Positions 31,417-38,636 of a stretch of DNA of 56,643 nucleotides are shown here, one piece after another. This stretch comes from Akkermansiaceae bacterium UBA2367 (GTDB lineage Bacteria > Verrucomicrobiota > Verrucomicrobiia > Verrucomicrobiales > DEV007). Where the stretch lies: NCBI GenBank assembly GCA_002344525.1, contig DDTJ01000006.1:1-56643 (forward strand), read 5' to 3'. Every line of letters starts with the position of its first letter. The first letter of the stretch is position 1. The notes under the pieces were generated by a model. That model was not told the DNA's origin, did not search any database, and saw nothing but the letters and a program-made list of their open reading frames with translations. Both the position numbers and the translations under genes were made by a program.

Positions 31417-31605
31417 ATGAAACCGGTCGCCTTGGTCTCGGTCGCCGCCGCTTTCGCCCTGCTGCCTTCCCTGCGGCTCGACGCCCAAACCCCTGCTGTC
31501 AAATCCACTCGATGCCTTGACTTCGCAGTCCTCTCCGCCACTTTCCTTCCCGCCTGTCAGACGACGCCGAATGTGAGGCTCGGCATGTCGAAGGCGATCG
31601 TTTAA
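31417..31605 (+). CDS. Short exported frame, possible remnant of a third SEL1-type gene
   Basis: The 62-residue frame opens with a good signal peptide (MKPVALVSVAAAFALLPSLRLDAQTPA) but then has only about 35 residues with no domain before the stop. The upstream words CTGCCCATCCCGTCC also precede the start of SEL1 protein 2. That suggests a duplicated 5' end whose body was lost. It may be a real small exported protein. I could not decide. The remainder of the gap to 31768 holds nothing recognisable. Confidence 0.35.
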   Translation: MKPVALVSVAAAFALLPSLRLDAQTPAVKSTRCLDFAVLSATFLPACQTTPNVRLGMSKAIV

Positions 31606-31768
31606 AAGAAGTCCGGGAAGTTCGAGAAGGTCGTGAAAAACCGATAACCCCCCTCCTCCATCCGCCCAAAACCGCAACAGCCGATGTTTTTCGCGTTTTC
31701 GCGACGATCCTGTCCAAACTGGCTTTTTTCACGCCCTTCAAGCACCCTCCATCCATCTGTCGAAATCC

Positions 31769-32839
31769 ATGAAAATCCGACATCGCCTCCAATCCCTCGT
31801 TTCTGCCGCCATCCTCTGCGCTGGCTCCCCTGATCCCGCATCCGGCGGGGAACTGAGCGGGGAGGAGCGTGCCGCCGCTTTGAATCTCCATCAAAAAGCC
31901 AAGGAGGCGGGCGATGCCGGGTCCTTCTCCGAAGCTCTGGTTTTCGCCCGACAGGGCCTTGCGATGGTCGATCCATCCCATGCTGGAAACGCCGGAACAT
32001 GGTACGCCCTCCAGCAGGAGGCGTTCCGCTGCCATGTGGAGCTGGGCGAGAAGGAAGAGGTGGAGTTGCGCGTTCCGAGATACCGGGAAGCTCTCAAAAA
32101 CCACTGGTCGAGCTGTCCCAAAGGCTTGCCCGAGGCCAGTCTGCCGGAGTCCTCGCTCCTGTGCCTGAGACTCGTGGGCATCATGAGCTGGAACCTCTCC
32201 CTCGAACCTCTGAAGCCCGGCATCTCCAGTGACGAAGCGGCCCGATACCGCGCCGATGCCGTTTCCGCCTTCCGCCAAGTCGCAGGGCGGATCGACCGGG
32301 AGAAGCATCGGGACATCGCCATCCAAGCCCTGCGGATTTTGGCAGCGAATCTGACGATGGAGGCCGACAAGGGGATCCGTCCCTTCGTCTCCCGCGAGAA
32401 CGCGGCGAAGCTGTTGATCGAGGCCCGGTCGCTGACAAGCAAGGAAAGCGATCCGAAGGCATGGGGTCGGCTCACCACGATGCTGGCGGATCTGATTGTC
32501 GACGACACCTACGAACGGTCGATGTCGCTCTTCAGCGAGCAGATGCGCATCGCCATGGATTTCTACGGCGAGGTCGTCGATCTCCCCGGGGCGGACAAAA
32601 GGGACAAGGATCGTTCCCGGGACGCCGCCGCCCGCATCGAGGAATCCCGGGAGCAGGAGCGGGTCGCCCAATACGAAGAGAACATGATGCGTGGCTTCAA
32701 CGTCCTCTTTCCCGGCCTCTTCCCCGGCGGTTCCCCTGGCGGGAACGGCGGCGACTCCTGCCAGAGCTGCGGCGACGCCCTCCCGGGAGGCGGCGTGTGC
32801 AGACGGTGTCGCGAGATCGCCCAGCGGCAGCGCGAGTAG
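31769..32839 (+). CDS. Exported helical protein with C-terminal zinc ribbon
   Basis: 356 residues. The N-terminal 27 residues look like a signal peptide (MKIRHRLQSLVSAAILCAGS). Most of the protein is charged and probably helical: HQKAKEAGDAGSFSEALVFARQG resembles a TPR-type hairpin. A Gly/Pro-rich hinge follows (LFPGLFPGGSPGGNGGD), then a compact CQSCGDALPGGGVCRRC motif, a two-knuckle zinc ribbon. A zinc ribbon at the end of an apparently exported protein is unusual. If the N-terminal segment is instead an anchor, the ribbon could be cytoplasmic. No family recognised. It follows the SEL1 genes on the same strand. Confidence 0.65.
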   Translation: MKIRHRLQSLVSAAILCAGSPDPASGGELSGEERAAALNLHQKAKEAGDAGSFSEALVFARQGLAMVDPSHAGNAGTWYALQQEAFRCHVELGEKEEVELRVPRYREALKNHWSSCPKGLPEASLPESSLLCLRLVGIMSWNLSLEPLKPGISSDEAARYRADAVSAFRQVAGRIDREKHRDIAIQALRILAANLTMEADKGIRPFVSRENAAKLLIEARSLTSKESDPKAWGRLTTMLADLIVDDTYERSMSLFSEQMRIAMDFYGEVVDLPGADKRDKDRSRDAAARIEESREQERVAQYEENMMRGFNVLFPGLFPGGSPGGNGGDSCQSCGDALPGGGVCRRCREIAQRQRE

Positions 32840-33177
32840 CCGGAGGCCATTTCGACGGCCATCGTTTGAAGCGACGGTCGGGAGGAGTTCCCGCGAAATC
32901 GCCTTCGGGCACCGTTGGGACGGAGAATCCATCCTGAGCGCCGACCGGTTTGTCACGGCGTAAAGGCGAAATCCGATGGGATCTTCCTCACAGCCCTTGC
33001 CACCATCAGCCTTTTTCTGGGAAGCTTCTCCGCCAGCGGCGTGGACGGGAACCAGGTTATCGTCACGGAATTTTTTCGGCCTTCCTTTGAGGCGCCCGTT
33101 GTGGTGAAGACGGGAGCGCAACCCCGAAGTCGCTTTTTACCTTTTATCTTTTATCTTTTATCTTTTACTTTGAAGGA
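32840..33177. other. Intergenic region with a CTTTTAT heptamer array
   Basis: The region has no convincing gene. A short open frame (from about 32915) has a hydrophobic stretch, but its end is made of the repeat. (CTTTTAT)3 plus CTTTTAC at 33141-33168 keeps exact 7-bp spacing and ends 9 bp before the IscA-like start, so it lies where the ribosome-binding region or promoter would be. GAAGGA sits directly against that ATG. Confidence 0.6.
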
Positions 33178-33573
33178 ATGATCCACCTCACCGATGCGGC
33201 TGCCGGCTATCTCCTCGAATTGCTTGAGGAGAAGGACTTCTCGCCTGCGGAAAAGGGGCTGCGCCTCTTCGTCGAGAGGGGCGGCTGCGCGGGCCTGTCC
33301 TACGCGATGAAGATCGACTCGCCGGAGCCGGGGGACGCGATCTGCGAGCGCGGGGGGGCGCGGGTCTTCGTGGACGCGGAGAGCCTGAAGTATCTCGACG
33401 GCTGCCGCCTCGACTATGTGGACGCGCTGAACGACGCGGGATTCAAGATCGAGAACCCGAACGCGGCGCGGAGTTGCGGCTGCGGCACCTCTTTCGAGCC
33501 GACCGAGACGGGCGCGGCTCCGGCCTACGATCCCGCGACGATGGACGGGGAGGTCTGCGGCGGGAAGGATTGA
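33178..33573 (+). CDS. HesB/IscA-family iron-sulfur cluster carrier
   Basis: The 131-residue protein opens with IHLTDAAAGYLLELLEEKD, the start of A-type carriers. It has the three conserved cysteines in GGCAGLSYAM (about residue 37) and SCGCGTSF (about 100). It binds Fe-S clusters or iron and passes them to apo-proteins in the cytoplasm. A tail of about 25 extra residues with one more Cys (EVCGGKD) goes beyond the usual 105-120 residues. The next gene starts 1 bp after its stop. The rest of the Isc or Suf machinery is not here. Confidence 0.92.
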   Translation: MIHLTDAAAGYLLELLEEKDFSPAEKGLRLFVERGGCAGLSYAMKIDSPEPGDAICERGGARVFVDAESLKYLDGCRLDYVDALNDAGFKIENPNAARSCGCGTSFEPTETGAAPAYDPATMDGEVCGGKD

Positions 33574-33574
33574 G

Positions 33575-34375
33575 ATGGAGACGCTCTCGGACCAGAGTCC
33601 TTTTTCCCGGCAGTCCCGCGAGCAGGACGAGGGACGCTACGCGAGCGGCAACCTCATCCTCTGGCTCGCGGTGATCGCGGTGCTGGTGGGGCTGAATTTC
33701 GGTTCGTGGTCCTTCTGCATGTGGGTCTTCGGCCAGCCGGAGCATCCGCTCAACTACCGGCTCCTCACCAAGCTGGACCGGCTCGCGCCCATCCACGGCT
33801 TCACCCCGGTGTCGGCCCCGCGCGGCAAGTTCCATTCGATGAAGGACCTCTACGCCCAGGCCTATCCTTTCAGCGAGACGGAGATGCGCGCCTACAACGG
33901 CATCCTGAAGCGGTATTACCTGAAGAACTACCTCGAACGCGACGATGTGACCTTCCTCTCGGGCGAGTTCACGGTGCTCTCGGCGCAGGCGATGGGGGAG
34001 GAGGACGTCTTCCCGGCGGGCTACGTGATCCGGGGGCGCTCGACGACCTTCCCCGACGCCATTCTGGATTTCGCCCTGCCGTCGGAGACGACGCCGGAGA
34101 AGTTCGCCCTCGCGCCGGGGCAGGTCTTCAAAATCGAGGAGTCGAGCACCTGCGCGGCGCTGCTGCACGTCGAGCGGCTTGAGGACAGCACCATGGTTTT
34201 CACAGTGGTGCCGCTGGTGGAGCGGGAATATGAATTCGGCGAGGATGTGGCGATCGCGGTGAAGGTGCCGCCGGAAATCCGCATCGAGCCGGAGCGCTGG
34301 CCCATCAGCAGCGCGGGCGAGGAGATTGAGGCGAAGCCAGTGGGGGCAGGCGAGGCGGCGGATGGCGGGCGGTGA
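33575..34375 (+). CDS. Single-pass membrane protein of unknown function
   Basis: The 266-residue protein has one membrane helix near the N-terminus (about 28-52, LILWLAVIAVLVGLNFGSWSFCMWVF). A soluble domain of about 210 residues follows, probably extracytoplasmic, with alternating strands (FLSGEFTVLSAQAM, YVIRGRSTTFPDAILDF, TMVFTVVPLVEREYEFG). The family is not recognised. It probably shares a transcript with the IscA-like gene, since the start is 2 bp beyond that stop, but a functional link is not evident. The Pro/Glu/Gly-rich end looks disordered. Confidence 0.75.
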   Translation: METLSDQSPFSRQSREQDEGRYASGNLILWLAVIAVLVGLNFGSWSFCMWVFGQPEHPLNYRLLTKLDRLAPIHGFTPVSAPRGKFHSMKDLYAQAYPFSETEMRAYNGILKRYYLKNYLERDDVTFLSGEFTVLSAQAMGEEDVFPAGYVIRGRSTTFPDAILDFALPSETTPEKFALAPGQVFKIEESSTCAALLHVERLEDSTMVFTVVPLVEREYEFGEDVAIAVKVPPEIRIEPERWPISSAGEEIEAKPVGAGEAADGGR

Positions 34376-34399
34376 CTGCCGGGAAACTCCGGTAAACTC

Positions 34400-34529
34400 A
34401 TGGTCGGGCGTCGAGGGGACACGCGATCCGGCCTCAATGAGGTCGGCTACAGAGGAACCCGTAGCGAAGTTCGTGAGAACTTCGACGAACGTCGTTTGGG
34501 ATCGACGGGGAGTAGTTCTCACGAACTTC
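34400..34529. repeat. Stacked dispersed repeats (CGGCCTC and GAAGTTC hairpins)
   Basis: CGGCCTC-AAT-GAGGTCG (34429-34445) begins a reversed copy of the element at 47220 and 52806. It is followed by two GAAGTTC hairpins (34466-34483 and, with GTAGTTC, 34512-34529) shared with 5546-5656. They separate two convergent genes. Confidence 0.65.
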
Positions 34530-34561
34530 TCTGCTATGGCACGAGACCCGAAGACGGATCC

Positions 34562-37036
34562 TCAACACTCATGGTCGAGCGAGGCGGGGGCGGTGTAGTT
34601 CGGGTAGCCGGCGCTGAGCTCCTGGGTCAGTTCCTGCGCCTTGGCTTGGTTGCCGAGGGAGCGGTAGGCGTTGATCGCCTTGGTGAGGGCCCGGGGGGTG
34701 ATCTCGGGATCCATGAAGATCTGGCTGACGACGAGATATTCCTTCACTGCCGCCTCCAAGTCGCCGCCTGCGGCGGCGATGTCGCCGAGGAGGAGGCGGG
34801 TTTCGGCGTTGGTTCGGCCCTCCTTCTGCGAGCGCAGGCTCTCCTGGGCGCTGGCGCGGGCGGCGTCGAAGTCGCGCAGGCAGAACTGGGCGAGGCCGCG
34901 GGCGAGGTAGGCGGAGGCGCGGTCGCTGGGGCGATCGGTCTGGAGGAGGAACTGGTCGTAGGCGAGGACGGCCCCGTCGTGCTTTTTGAGCTTCGCGCGG
35001 CTGTCGCCGAGGAGCCGCCAGACGGCGGCGGAGGTCTGTTCGGCTTTGGCGGGATCGGCGATGGCGGAGAGGAAGCGCTCGGCGTCCTCCCATTCGCCGT
35101 CGTCGGCGAGTTTTCGGCCGAGGTCTTCGAGGATCCTCGGGGGGATGGCGGCGCGCTTGGGCGGGGCCTCGCCCTTGGTCGCCTCCGGCGTGGGCGCGCT
35201 GTCGAGGTAGCGCTTCGCCTCCGCGGTGAGCTTGGGGATGTCGTCGAGTTGATAGTGCGAGATGACGAGGCGCAGGGTGGCCTTGTCCGCGAGGCTGGGG
35301 TCGAGTTCGCGCGCCTTGGCGAGTTCGGCGACGGCTTCCGCGTATTGCCGGAGGTCGAAATTGCCCACGCCGATCCAGTAGTGCGCTTCGCCGACGCCTT
35401 CGGTCTTCGGGAATTTGGCGAGGAGGTTTTTATAGGCCTCGATCATCTCGGGGGTTTTGCGGAGATGGGCGTAGATGAGGGCGGTCTGCTGCAGGGCGAA
35501 CTCCAGCTCGGGCGCGTTGGGGTGGCGCTTGGCGATGTCGAGGTAGTCGCCGAGGGCGAACTGGTGGTCCCCCTGGGACTGGTAGGCCATGGCTCGCTTG
35601 GCGAGGGCGGAGGAGGCGAAGGTGCTGTCGGGATGCTGCTGCACGAAGCGGGCGAGGGTCGCGATGCCCGCGCGGACGTCGCCGCTCTCGATCTCGGCCC
35701 AGCCTTGCTTGTAGAGGAGCGATTCAAGGTAGTTTTTTTCGATCTTGCCGGGGCGCACTTTGCGGTAGGCGGCGGCGGCCTCGAGGTGGTGCTTTTTGGC
35801 GAACTCCGATCCGGGGCCGCTGGCGGAGCTTTCGGCCTGGGCGAAATGCCATTCCCCGGCCATGAGCCAAGCCATGTCGATGAAGGGGTTTTCCTTGTCC
35901 ACTTTGGTCTGGCGCTCGACGAAGGCTTTCGCGGCGGCGGGGAGGCCGGGGTCGCCCTGCTGGTAGAGGATCTGCAGCTTGCGGTAGCCGGCCTCGGTGC
36001 CTTCGGGTTTGCCGGGGGATTTGCCCTCGACGAGGGAGTAGAGGCGCAGGGCGGATTCGTTGTCGCCGCGGACGCGGAAGGAGTGGCCGACGACGAGGAG
36101 CATTCTCGTGCGGGACTCGTCTTGGGCGGCGTTCCCGCCCATGTGGGCACCGGTGTTGTAGAGGGCGACGACGCGCTCGTGGTCGCTGCGGGTGTAGGCG
36201 TTGAAGATGGCCCCGGTCTGGGCGAGGGATTTCCACGGGCTGGTGTCGGGGAATTTGAGGGCCTCGGAGAGGAGCTGCTCGCTGAGGTCGGGCTGTCCCG
36301 CCTCGGCCGCCATGAGTCCGCCGCGGACGATGGCCTCCTCCCTGAACTCGGGGGTCGAGGCACCGGTGGCGAGGGCTTGGAAGCGCTCCAGCGACTTGGC
36401 GGTGTCGCCGAGTTCGAAGAGGAGGCGGGCGCTTTCGAGGAGGCAGCGTTCGTGGATGGGATTGTCGGCGGCGGGTTGGGCGGCCATGACCGCCTCGTAG
36501 TGGGCGAGGGCCTCCTTCGCTTGCCCGGTGAGCTGGAGGGAGCGGGCGTAGTAGAACTGGGCTTGGACCTTCGCGGCGGGTTCGGAGAGCTCGTCTTTGG
36601 CGATTTTGAAATAGGCGAGGGCGTTGCGGTAGTCCTTCTCGTTGAAGCGCATCACCGCGAGACGGTAGGCGGAGGCGCCGACGAAGGAACCCCGTTTGTA
36701 GTGGCTGACGAGGTAGTTGAAAGTCTTCACCGCGTCCTCGGTCTGTTTGACTTCGAGGTAGCATTCGCCGAGGCGGAACCACGCGACTTGGAGGTTCGGG
36801 CTGTCGGGTCGCTCGCGGATGAAGGCGAGGTATTGCTGTGCGGCGAGGGCGAACTGCTTCTTCTCGTAGAGGAGGTCGGCGTAGGAGAGGGCGTCCTCGA
36901 CGGGGCGGGGCCGGGCGGGCTGGTCCTGCGATGCGACCGGGTTTGCCGCGAGGAGGGAGAGGATCGCGGCGGAGAGGCCGGCGAAGCCCGTGCGGAGAAA
37001 GGCGGGAGCTTTGAGGATTCGGACGGTCGCGGGCAT
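34562..37036 (-). CDS. Large exported TPR protein
   Basis: The 824-residue protein starts with a signal-like segment (about 15-36, LRTGFAGLSAAILSLLAANPVAS) and is made of TPR/Tol-Pal-type helical repeats throughout. Typical units are AWFRLGECYLEVKQTEDAVKTFNYLVSHY and AHYWIGVGNFDLRQYAEAVAELAKARELDP. It follows ExbD on the same strand with 13 bp between, and so belongs to an ExbB-ExbD-TPR operon. In such sets the TPR protein is thought to sit in the periplasm and link the proton-driven motor to envelope or gliding/transport tasks. The task here is not determined. Confidence 0.88.
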   Translation of the reverse strand: MPATVRILKAPAFLRTGFAGLSAAILSLLAANPVASQDQPARPRPVEDALSYADLLYEKKQFALAAQQYLAFIRERPDSPNLQVAWFRLGECYLEVKQTEDAVKTFNYLVSHYKRGSFVGASAYRLAVMRFNEKDYRNALAYFKIAKDELSEPAAKVQAQFYYARSLQLTGQAKEALAHYEAVMAAQPAADNPIHERCLLESARLLFELGDTAKSLERFQALATGASTPEFREEAIVRGGLMAAEAGQPDLSEQLLSEALKFPDTSPWKSLAQTGAIFNAYTRSDHERVVALYNTGAHMGGNAAQDESRTRMLLVVGHSFRVRGDNESALRLYSLVEGKSPGKPEGTEAGYRKLQILYQQGDPGLPAAAKAFVERQTKVDKENPFIDMAWLMAGEWHFAQAESSASGPGSEFAKKHHLEAAAAYRKVRPGKIEKNYLESLLYKQGWAEIESGDVRAGIATLARFVQQHPDSTFASSALAKRAMAYQSQGDHQFALGDYLDIAKRHPNAPELEFALQQTALIYAHLRKTPEMIEAYKNLLAKFPKTEGVGEAHYWIGVGNFDLRQYAEAVAELAKARELDPSLADKATLRLVISHYQLDDIPKLTAEAKRYLDSAPTPEATKGEAPPKRAAIPPRILEDLGRKLADDGEWEDAERFLSAIADPAKAEQTSAAVWRLLGDSRAKLKKHDGAVLAYDQFLLQTDRPSDRASAYLARGLAQFCLRDFDAARASAQESLRSQKEGRTNAETRLLLGDIAAAGGDLEAAVKEYLVVSQIFMDPEITPRALTKAINAYRSLGNQAKAQELTQELSAGYPNYTAPASLDHEC

Positions 37037-37049
37037 GGCGCGGGGCGGC

Positions 37050-37469
37050 TTACGACTCGGGTCTGGTCGTGGCGAAGGCGACGTTCCAGATGCCGGCCTC
37101 TTTGATCACGTCGAGGACGTCGATGATGGACTGGAATTCGGCCTCGGACGAGCCGCGCAGGATCGCGGCCTGGTCGGGGTAGGCTTCGGAGATGGCTTTG
37201 AGCTTGGCGAGGAGCTCCTCCTTGCTGACGACGAGGCCGTTGAGGACGACGGTGCCGTCCTTGCGGACGTTGATGATGATCTCTCCGGCTTGACGGTCCT
37301 TGACTTCGGCTTGCTCCGCCGCAGGAACGGAGATGTCCATGTCGCGCTCGAAGCGGGCGAACTGCCAGGACACGACGAAGAAGATGAGGAGCTGGAAGAC
37401 GAGGTCGACCATGGGGGCGAGTTCGAGGTCGGCGGCTTGCTGGCCGGCGTTGATGTCGCGGAATCTCAT
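37050..37469 (-). CDS. ExbD/TolR-type energy-transducing protein
   Basis: 139 residues from the ATG at 37469 (MRFRDINAGQQAADLELAPMVD). The single membrane helix LVFQLLIFFVV carries the family's N-terminal pattern, with Asp in PMVDLVFQLLIFF being the essential proton-path residue. The periplasmic domain follows (ISVPAAEQAE...DGTVVLNGLVVSKEEL...AAILRGSSEAEFQSIIDVLDVIKEAG). It works with ExbB as an inner-membrane proton-driven motor. It lies 32 bp after the exbB-type gene. Confidence 0.93.
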   Translation of the reverse strand: MRFRDINAGQQAADLELAPMVDLVFQLLIFFVVSWQFARFERDMDISVPAAEQAEVKDRQAGEIIINVRKDGTVVLNGLVVSKEELLAKLKAISEAYPDQAAILRGSSEAEFQSIIDVLDVIKEAGIWNVAFATTRPES

Positions 37470-37501
37470 GGGGTCGCGGGTGCGTCGGCTTCCGGTCGGG
37501 G

Positions 37502-38281
37502 TCAATCCTCCGTGGCCTCGCGGCGGGCCGAGGCGCGGTAGTTGGCCCGTTTGTATTGGGCGGCGAGCAGGGCCATGATGTGGGTCATGGCCGCCTCCAG
37601 TTCGGCGATGAGCTTCTGCGCCTTGGCGCGGAAGAGGGAGTAGAAGACGAGGGCGGGGATGCTGATGATGAGCCCCGCCGCCGTGGTGATGAGGGCTTGG
37701 GCCACGCCGGGGGCGAGCTCCATGTGCTGGACGCCGGAGGATTTCCCGATGCTCTCGAAGGCGGTGATCATGCCCACGACCGTGCCGAGGAGGCCGACCA
37801 TGGGGGCGATGCGGGCGATGTCATTGAGGTAGGCGACGCGGTTGTTCAGGATGCTGGCTTGGCGCGTGCCCTCGGCCTCGGTCACTTCGCGCACCTCGTC
37901 GAAGCTGGCGGTGGGGTTTTTTGTGGCGAAGTCGAGGGTCTTGTAGACGATGCGGGCGATGCACTCGTTCTCGCGGTTGCAGACGGCGATGAGCCCGAGG
38001 TAGTCCTGCTTGCGGATGAGGGCGTCGGCGGCGTTCATGAAGCGGTCGCTGACCACGGAGCCCTGCCGGATGGTGAACATGTAGAAGACGATGAGGAGCA
38101 CGGCGAGGAAGGAGAGCCCCGCGAGGAAGCTCATCAGGACGGGGCCGCCTTCGAGGAAGTAGTCCAGCAGTGTCTGGGTGTAGTTCGTCGTCGGCGGGGT
38201 GGCCGCGGGCGCGTCTTGGGAGATGGCGGGCGCGGCGGAAAGGAGCAGGAGGCCGAAGACGGCGGGCAGGCGGTGATTCAT
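37502..38281 (-). CDS. ExbB/TolQ/MotA-type proton channel protein
   Basis: 259 residues from the ATG at 38281. It has an N-terminal signal-like helix (MNHRLPAVFGLLLLSAAPAIS) and a short Ala/Pro/Thr linker. Three membrane helices follow, at about 55-80 (VLMSFLAGLSFLAVLLIVFYMF), about 155-175 (IARIAPMVGLLGTVVGMITAF) and about 195-220 (ALITTAAGLIISIPALVFY). The APMVGLLGTVVGMI stretch is diagnostic for the family. A cleavable signal before helix 1 is common in Verrucomicrobiota and Bacteroidota versions. First gene of the ExbB-ExbD-TPR operon, divergent from the exopolysaccharide genes. Confidence 0.93.
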   Translation of the reverse strand: MNHRLPAVFGLLLLSAAPAISQDAPAATPPTTNYTQTLLDYFLEGGPVLMSFLAGLSFLAVLLIVFYMFTIRQGSVVSDRFMNAADALIRKQDYLGLIAVCNRENECIARIVYKTLDFATKNPTASFDEVREVTEAEGTRQASILNNRVAYLNDIARIAPMVGLLGTVVGMITAFESIGKSSGVQHMELAPGVAQALITTAAGLIISIPALVFYSLFRAKAQKLIAELEAAMTHIMALLAAQYKRANYRASARREATED

Positions 38282-38493
38282 CCGGGAAGGGTCGGGTCGT
38301 GGGAACGGGGCGCGGGTTCGGACGGAGGGCATGGCCCGGCTCGACGGGCATTCCCGCCCCGGCGGTGCCTCGCCAGAACGGGGAGACCTTACTCGCTCTC
38401 GCCGCCCATGCAAACCTTGGGTCGAAGAACAAGAGGAAATCGGAGCTTTCCGCAATTTCTCTGTGGCCGCATGATTAAGGCTTGTAAAATATG

Positions 38494-38564
38494 AAAATTA
38501 TGATAATTTTAGTAAAACTCTTGAACGGAAAACGTCCTGAAGTAACTTACGAAGTTAATTTTTT
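38494..38564 (+). promoter_or_regulatory. AT-rich control region before the exopolysaccharide genes
   Basis: This is a strikingly AT-rich patch in GC-rich DNA. AAAATTAT-G-ATAATTTT (38494-38510) is a perfect inverted repeat, a possible operator. TTGAAC (38521-38526) and TAACTT (38543-38548) are 16 bp apart and may be a promoter. TAACTT-ACG-AAGTTA followed by a T-run (38543-38564) could instead end transcription early and attenuate the downstream genes. The two readings compete for the same bases. Confidence 0.4.
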
Positions 38565-38636
38565 GAGAATCGCCTGTCCGGGGCGAAAATCGGCCTTCGC
38601 GCCGCTCCCCCGGGTCGCCATCCCCTCCATCCGCAA

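Noticed and set aside
32915..33181. 88-codon open frame before the IscA-like gene
   Set aside because: Its end is encoded by the CTTTTAT array and it overlaps the next start; no domain or family likeness.
34400..37105. 901-codon plus-strand open frame opposite the TPR gene
   Set aside because: It starts in repeat elements and shows only antisense-type composition; the TPR repeats on the other strand are unmistakable.
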